Assembly: GCF_037078405.1 (NCBI RefSeq)
Contig: NZ_JAYMGZ010000001.1
Location: forward strand, 62,001 to 126,000
Source: Haloarcula sp. DT43
Lineage (GTDB): Archaea > Halobacteriota > Halobacteria > Halobacteriales > Haloarculaceae
Reading direction: 5' to 3'
DNA: 64,000 nt
The position numbers were made by a program, and so were the translations under genes. Under the pieces are notes generated by a model, which saw only the letters and a list, made by a program, of their open reading frames with translations, did not search any database and was not told where the DNA came from. Position 1 is the stretch's first letter. The number at the start of each line of letters is the position of its first letter. This document shows, in pieces, positions 61,537 to 64,000 of the stretch.

Positions 61537-62670
61537 ATGCCAACACCTGTTATCGTGGACGCAGTCAGAACGCCCCAGGGAAAGGAAGACGGCGCGCTCG
61601 CCGGCGTCCGGAGCGAGGACCTCTCCGTGCCGCTGGTCAATCAGTTGCTCGCGTCGACCGGCGTCGAGGCCGACGAGGTCGACGACCTGCTGTGGGGGTG
61701 TGCCCAGCAGCGCGGGGAACAGGGCAACAACATGGCCCGGGTCATCGCTCTGCTGTCTGACCTCGGCGAGAGCGTCCCGGCCGCGACTATCAACCGGTGG
61801 TGTGCGTCCTCCGCCGAGGCGCTGATGCGGGCGGCCGACGCTATCGCGGCCGGCCAGCGCGACGTACTCATCGCGGGCGGCGTCGAGTCGATGTCCCGCG
61901 TGCAGATGGGCGAGAACACCCACAACGTCCACCCCCGGCTGTCCGAACACTACAACGTCGGCGAACTCCAGATGGGAATGACCGCCGAGAAGGTCGCCGA
62001 AGAGATGGAGGTCGCCCGGCGGGAACAGGACGAGTACGCGCTCCGGAGCCACCGGCGCGCCGCCGACGCGACGGAGTCGGGCCGGTTCGACGACGAACTC
62101 GTCCCCATCGACACCGGGGACGGGCGGCTCGAAGCGGACGAGGGCATCCGCCCGGACACCACGCTCGAACAGCTGTCCGAACTCCCGACGGTGTTCAAAT
62201 CCGAGGGGACGGTCACGCCCGGCAACGCCTCGCAGGTCTCCGACGGGGCGGCGGGGCTGCTGGTCACGTCGCGCGAGTTCGCGGAGGAGCGCGACCTCGA
62301 CATCCTGGCCGAGGTCGGCGCCCACGAGGTCGCCGGCGTCGACCCGACCGTGATGGGCATCGGCCCGGTGCCAGCCGTCCGCAAGCTCGCCGAGCGCCCC
62401 GACCGCGAGACGGACGACTACGACCTCGTGGAGCTCAACGAGGCCTTCGCCTCGCAGTGTCTGTACTGCCAGCGCGAACTGGGCTTCGACGACGACAGCT
62501 ACAACGTCAACGGGGGCGCAATCGCCATCGGCCACCCGCTCGGGGCCTCCGGCGCGCGCCTCCCGGTGACGCTGGTCCACGAGATGAACCGCCGCGGCGC
62601 GGAGCTCGGGCTGGCGACCGAGTGTGTCGGCTTCGGCCAGGGCGCAGCCATCGAGTTCCGGCTCCCCTGA
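61537..62670 (+). CDS. Thiolase (acetyl-CoA C-acyltransferase) family enzyme
   Basis: 377 residues. Nucleophile Cys89 in [12 protein letters not shown] (the usual NRLCGSG is degenerate), [15 protein letters not shown], then [27 protein letters not shown] and [13 protein letters not shown] with the second catalytic Cys. Haloarchaeal biosynthetic or degradative thiolase; perhaps feeds PHA or beta-oxidation. Starts 83 bp after the flavin-binding gene. Confidence 0.88.
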   Translation: MPTPVIVDAVRTPQGKEDGALAGVRSEDLSVPLVNQLLASTGVEADEVDDLLWGCAQQRGEQGNNMARVIALLSDLGESVPAATINRWCASSAEALMRAADAIAAGQRDVLIAGGVESMSRVQMGENTHNVHPRLSEHYNVGELQMGMTAEKVAEEMEVARREQDEYALRSHRRAADATESGRFDDELVPIDTGDGRLEADEGIRPDTTLEQLSELPTVFKSEGTVTPGNASQVSDGAAGLLVTSREFAEERDLDILAEVGAHEVAGVDPTVMGIGPVPAVRKLAERPDRETDDYDLVELNEAFASQCLYCQRELGFDDDSYNVNGGAIAIGHPLGASGARLPVTLVHEMNRRGAELGLATECVGFGQGAAIEFRLP

Positions 62671-62736
62671 CTGGGCGCTGACGGGACGTCGAACGTCGTG
62701 ACAACAGTCGGTTGCGGACGTCGCGCGGCGGGGTCG

Positions 62737-63204
62737 CTAGTCGGCGGCCACGTCGCCGGCCGCCGTCGCCTCGGCGGGGCTCGTCAGCGAGTGGACGTAG
62801 TCGTCGAGGTCGAGCGCGAAGGTGGCGTCAGTCGAGAGGTCGACCCACGAGAACTCGAACTCCGCGCCGCGCTCCTCGCCGGTGCCGGTGACGGTGTGGA
62901 CCCAGTGGTCCCGCGACTCGTGGACGGGGAGGTGGTAGAACGACCGGACGTACCGCTTCGGCGGGGACTGGCGGCGCGTCCAGACGTCGGTGGCGATGTG
63001 TTGCAGGCGCTCGAAGGAGGCCAGGCCGCTCTCCTCGACGGCCTCGCGCTGGACGGCGACCCGCGGTTCCTCGCCCGGTTCGACGGTGCCTTTCGGAATC
63101 TGCAGTCCGTCGTGGCCCGGTCCCTCGAACACCAGGAGCTCCGACCCGTTCCTGGTGATGTAGGCGCAGGCCTTCTTCACGTACGTCGCCCGCTGTGGTT
63201 GCAT
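62737..63204 (-). CDS. NUDIX hydrolase
   Basis: ATG 63204 ([20 protein letters not shown]) with a minus TATA-like ACTATATG about 25 bp upstream; 155 residues. Nudix box [23 protein letters not shown] matches GX5EX7REUXEEXGU. C-terminal acidic tail [16 protein letters not shown]. Nucleotide-diphosphate substrate unknown. Divergent from the DUF47 gene over 207 bp. Confidence 0.9.
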   Translation of the reverse strand: MQPQRATYVKKACAYITRNGSELLVFEGPGHDGLQIPKGTVEPGEEPRVAVQREAVEESGLASFERLQHIATDVWTRRQSPPKRYVRSFYHLPVHESRDHWVHTVTGTGEERGAEFEFSWVDLSTDATFALDLDDYVHSLTSPAEATAAGDVAAD

Positions 63205-63250
63205 GCCATCCGGTAGCGACGGTGGACATATAGTAGTACCCACATATCTG

Positions 63251-63267
63251 CCTAAAACCATATTAGG
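63251..63267. promoter_or_regulatory. CCTAA-N7-TTAGG inverted repeat between nudix and DUF47 genes
   Basis: CCTAA (63251-63255) and TTAGG (63263-63267), AT-rich for this genome, in the divergent region between the nudix and DUF47 genes. Too far from either start to be a core promoter; may be a regulator site. Confidence 0.35.
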
Positions 63268-63348
63268 TCATCGGGGGAGGCAAAGGTGATACCCGGCCGC
63301 AGCGTCCGGCCGGCCGGCGACGTGTCAGCGAAAACGGTCAAGTAACGC

Positions 63349-63366
63349 TACCGAAGCGGTATATAG
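63349..63366 (+). promoter_or_regulatory. Palindrome-TATA promoter of the DUF47 gene
   Basis: TACCG-AAG-CGGTA (63349-63361) is a perfect palindrome whose right arm runs into the TATA box GGTATATAG (63358-63366); the ATG is at 63412, so the leader is about 20 nt. A protein bound to the palindrome would block TBP/TFB, an arrangement expected of a repressor site. Confidence 0.5.
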
Positions 63367-63411
63367 CCCACATAGCAGCGTTTTCCAGCTGGTTTTCGCT
63401 TGGGTACACTG

Positions 63412-64000
63412 ATGGGAACTGGAACGGCGGAGCACACGGCCGACGTGGCAGACAGGGCGGCGGCGTACCTCACCGCGGTCGAGGACTGCCTCGTCGCGCT
63501 GCCACAGGCGCTTGCGGTGTACGGCGACGCCCAGTTTGCGGACGCGGCCGCCGAACTCGGGCGACAGGAATCGGTCTGTGACGACCACCGGCGGCGGCTC
63601 TGCGGGGCGGTCGGCCGGGCTCGGCCGGAGTTCACCGCGCTGTACCTCAGGGGCGCGGAGCTCACGGAGCTGTTCACGATGGTGGACGCGGTCCCGGACG
63701 CCGCGGAGACGTTCGTCCGGGACCTCGACGCGATGTCGCCGTCGCTGACCGAGCCGACACTGGAGCGGCTGGCGGACGTCGCCGCGCTCGCGTGTGCGGC
63801 CACCGCACTGCTGACGGAAGCCACCGAGGCGTACGTCCGGGCGCTCGTGACCGACGACGACGCGCCGGCGATTGCCGACGCGGTCGACCGAATCACCGAC
63901 CTGGAGTCACAGTGCGACCAGCATCGGGACGAACTCGTCGCCCGGGCGTTCGAACGCCAGTCGACGGCCGACGCCCTCGTGGTCCGCGAACTCGTCCGGT
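63412..64000 (+). CDS. DUF47/PhoU-like family protein, 3'-truncated
   Basis: ATG 63412 and the frame is open to the window end (196 codons visible). Helical PhoU-like domain: MGTGTAEHTADVADRAAAYLTAVEDCLVALPQ..., then repeated segments such as LYLRGAELTELFTMVDAV and ITDLESQCDQHRDELVARAFERQ, with the QC/E-x-H-rich three-helix character of the DUF47 family. Such proteins usually precede or follow a Pit phosphate transporter in archaea; that gene would lie beyond the window. Operator-like palindrome at the promoter. Confidence 0.8.
   Translation, partial: MGTGTAEHTADVADRAAAYLTAVEDCLVALPQALAVYGDAQFADAAAELGRQESVCDDHRRRLCGAVGRARPEFTALYLRGAELTELFTMVDAVPDAAETFVRDLDAMSPSLTEPTLERLADVAALACAATALLTEATEAYVRALVTDDDAPAIADAVDRITDLESQCDQHRDELVARAFERQSTADALVVRELVR

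Noticed and set aside
63306-63317. CCGGCCGGCCGG self-complementary run in the nudix/DUF47 gap
   Set aside because: Pure GC simple sequence of a type common by chance in this genome.
1-64000. tRNA, rRNA, RNase P or SRP RNA genes
   Set aside because: I looked for GTTCGAATCC-type T-arms and paired acceptor stems in the intergenic gaps and found none; a dedicated tRNA scan would be decisive.
1-64000. CRISPR arrays, insertion sequences or transposase genes
   Set aside because: No regularly spaced direct repeats and no transposase motif seen; gene content is typical core chromosome.

Overview
The window is chromosomal DNA of a halophilic archaeon (class Halobacteria), most likely of the Haloarcula/Haloarculaceae type. 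The evidence is high G+C, strongly acidic proteomes, TATA-box promoters placed about 25-30 nt before start codons (many apparently leaderless), and a set of archaeal markers: thermosome, PCNA, Orc/Cdc6, Hel308, PriL, Hjc, aIF2-gamma, Spt4/RpoE1, KEOPS Cgi121, fused TatC and LarE. A haloarchaeal polyhydroxyalkanoate (PHA) cluster and a copper nitrite reductase suggest a PHA-storing organism able to reduce nitrite. I saw no rRNA, tRNA, CRISPR array, insertion sequence or prophage, and no gene-free stretch longer than about 300 nt. The window reads as core chromosome; homology calls are from motif recognition, not searches.

Layout. 1-10.3 kb: the 3' end of taw2 (wybutosine pathway), an XPD-like Fe-S helicase, a cold-shock protein, a small regulator plus two small membrane proteins, a CPBP protease-family protein, two SDR-type nucleotide-sugar/NAD(P)-binding proteins, and a nuclease-like DUF5784 protein followed by an AAA+ ATPase. 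10.4-12.3 kb: a heat-shock-type thermosome gene with a palindrome-rich promoter region and tandem hairpins behind it. 12.5-17.7 kb: the PHA cluster phaR-phaP-phaE-phaC, with a divergent MaoC-type (PhaJ-like) hydratase and an operator-like palindrome between them. 17.8-29 kb: an old-yellow-enzyme-type oxidoreductase, cgi121-hel308, a 3Fe-4S-like ferredoxin, a MATE exporter, an Orc/Cdc6 gene and a MutS-family protein. 29-36 kb: LarE, both haloarchaeal TatC proteins (divergent), a ribbon-helix-helix protein overlapping a queuosine-precursor-type transporter, and RlmE. 36-44 kb: NirK, PCNA, Hjc, PriL and several small proteins. 44-50 kb: S-adenosylhomocysteinase, a very acidic secreted protein, a deaminase of the SAH/5'-deoxyadenosine type, an MFS transporter and HisG. 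50-57 kb: Trm-G10 and the tight operon aIF2-gamma / PIN / RpoE1 / Spt4 / dephospho-CoA kinase. 57-64 kb: a soluble CDC48/FtsH-like AAA ATPase divergent from a membrane protein carrying five YegP (DUF1508) repeats, then a flavin-binding protein, a thiolase, a NUDIX hydrolase and a truncated DUF47/PhoU-like gene.

The strongest leads outside ordinary annotation are: the five-repeat YegP membrane protein sharing a promoter region with a CDC48-like ATPase; the DUF5784 protein with PD-(D/E)XK-like residues next to an AAA+ ATPase; an in-frame 42-bp hairpin-bearing segment in taw2; and palindromes in the promoters of the PHA, nirK, thermosome, orc and DUF47 genes.
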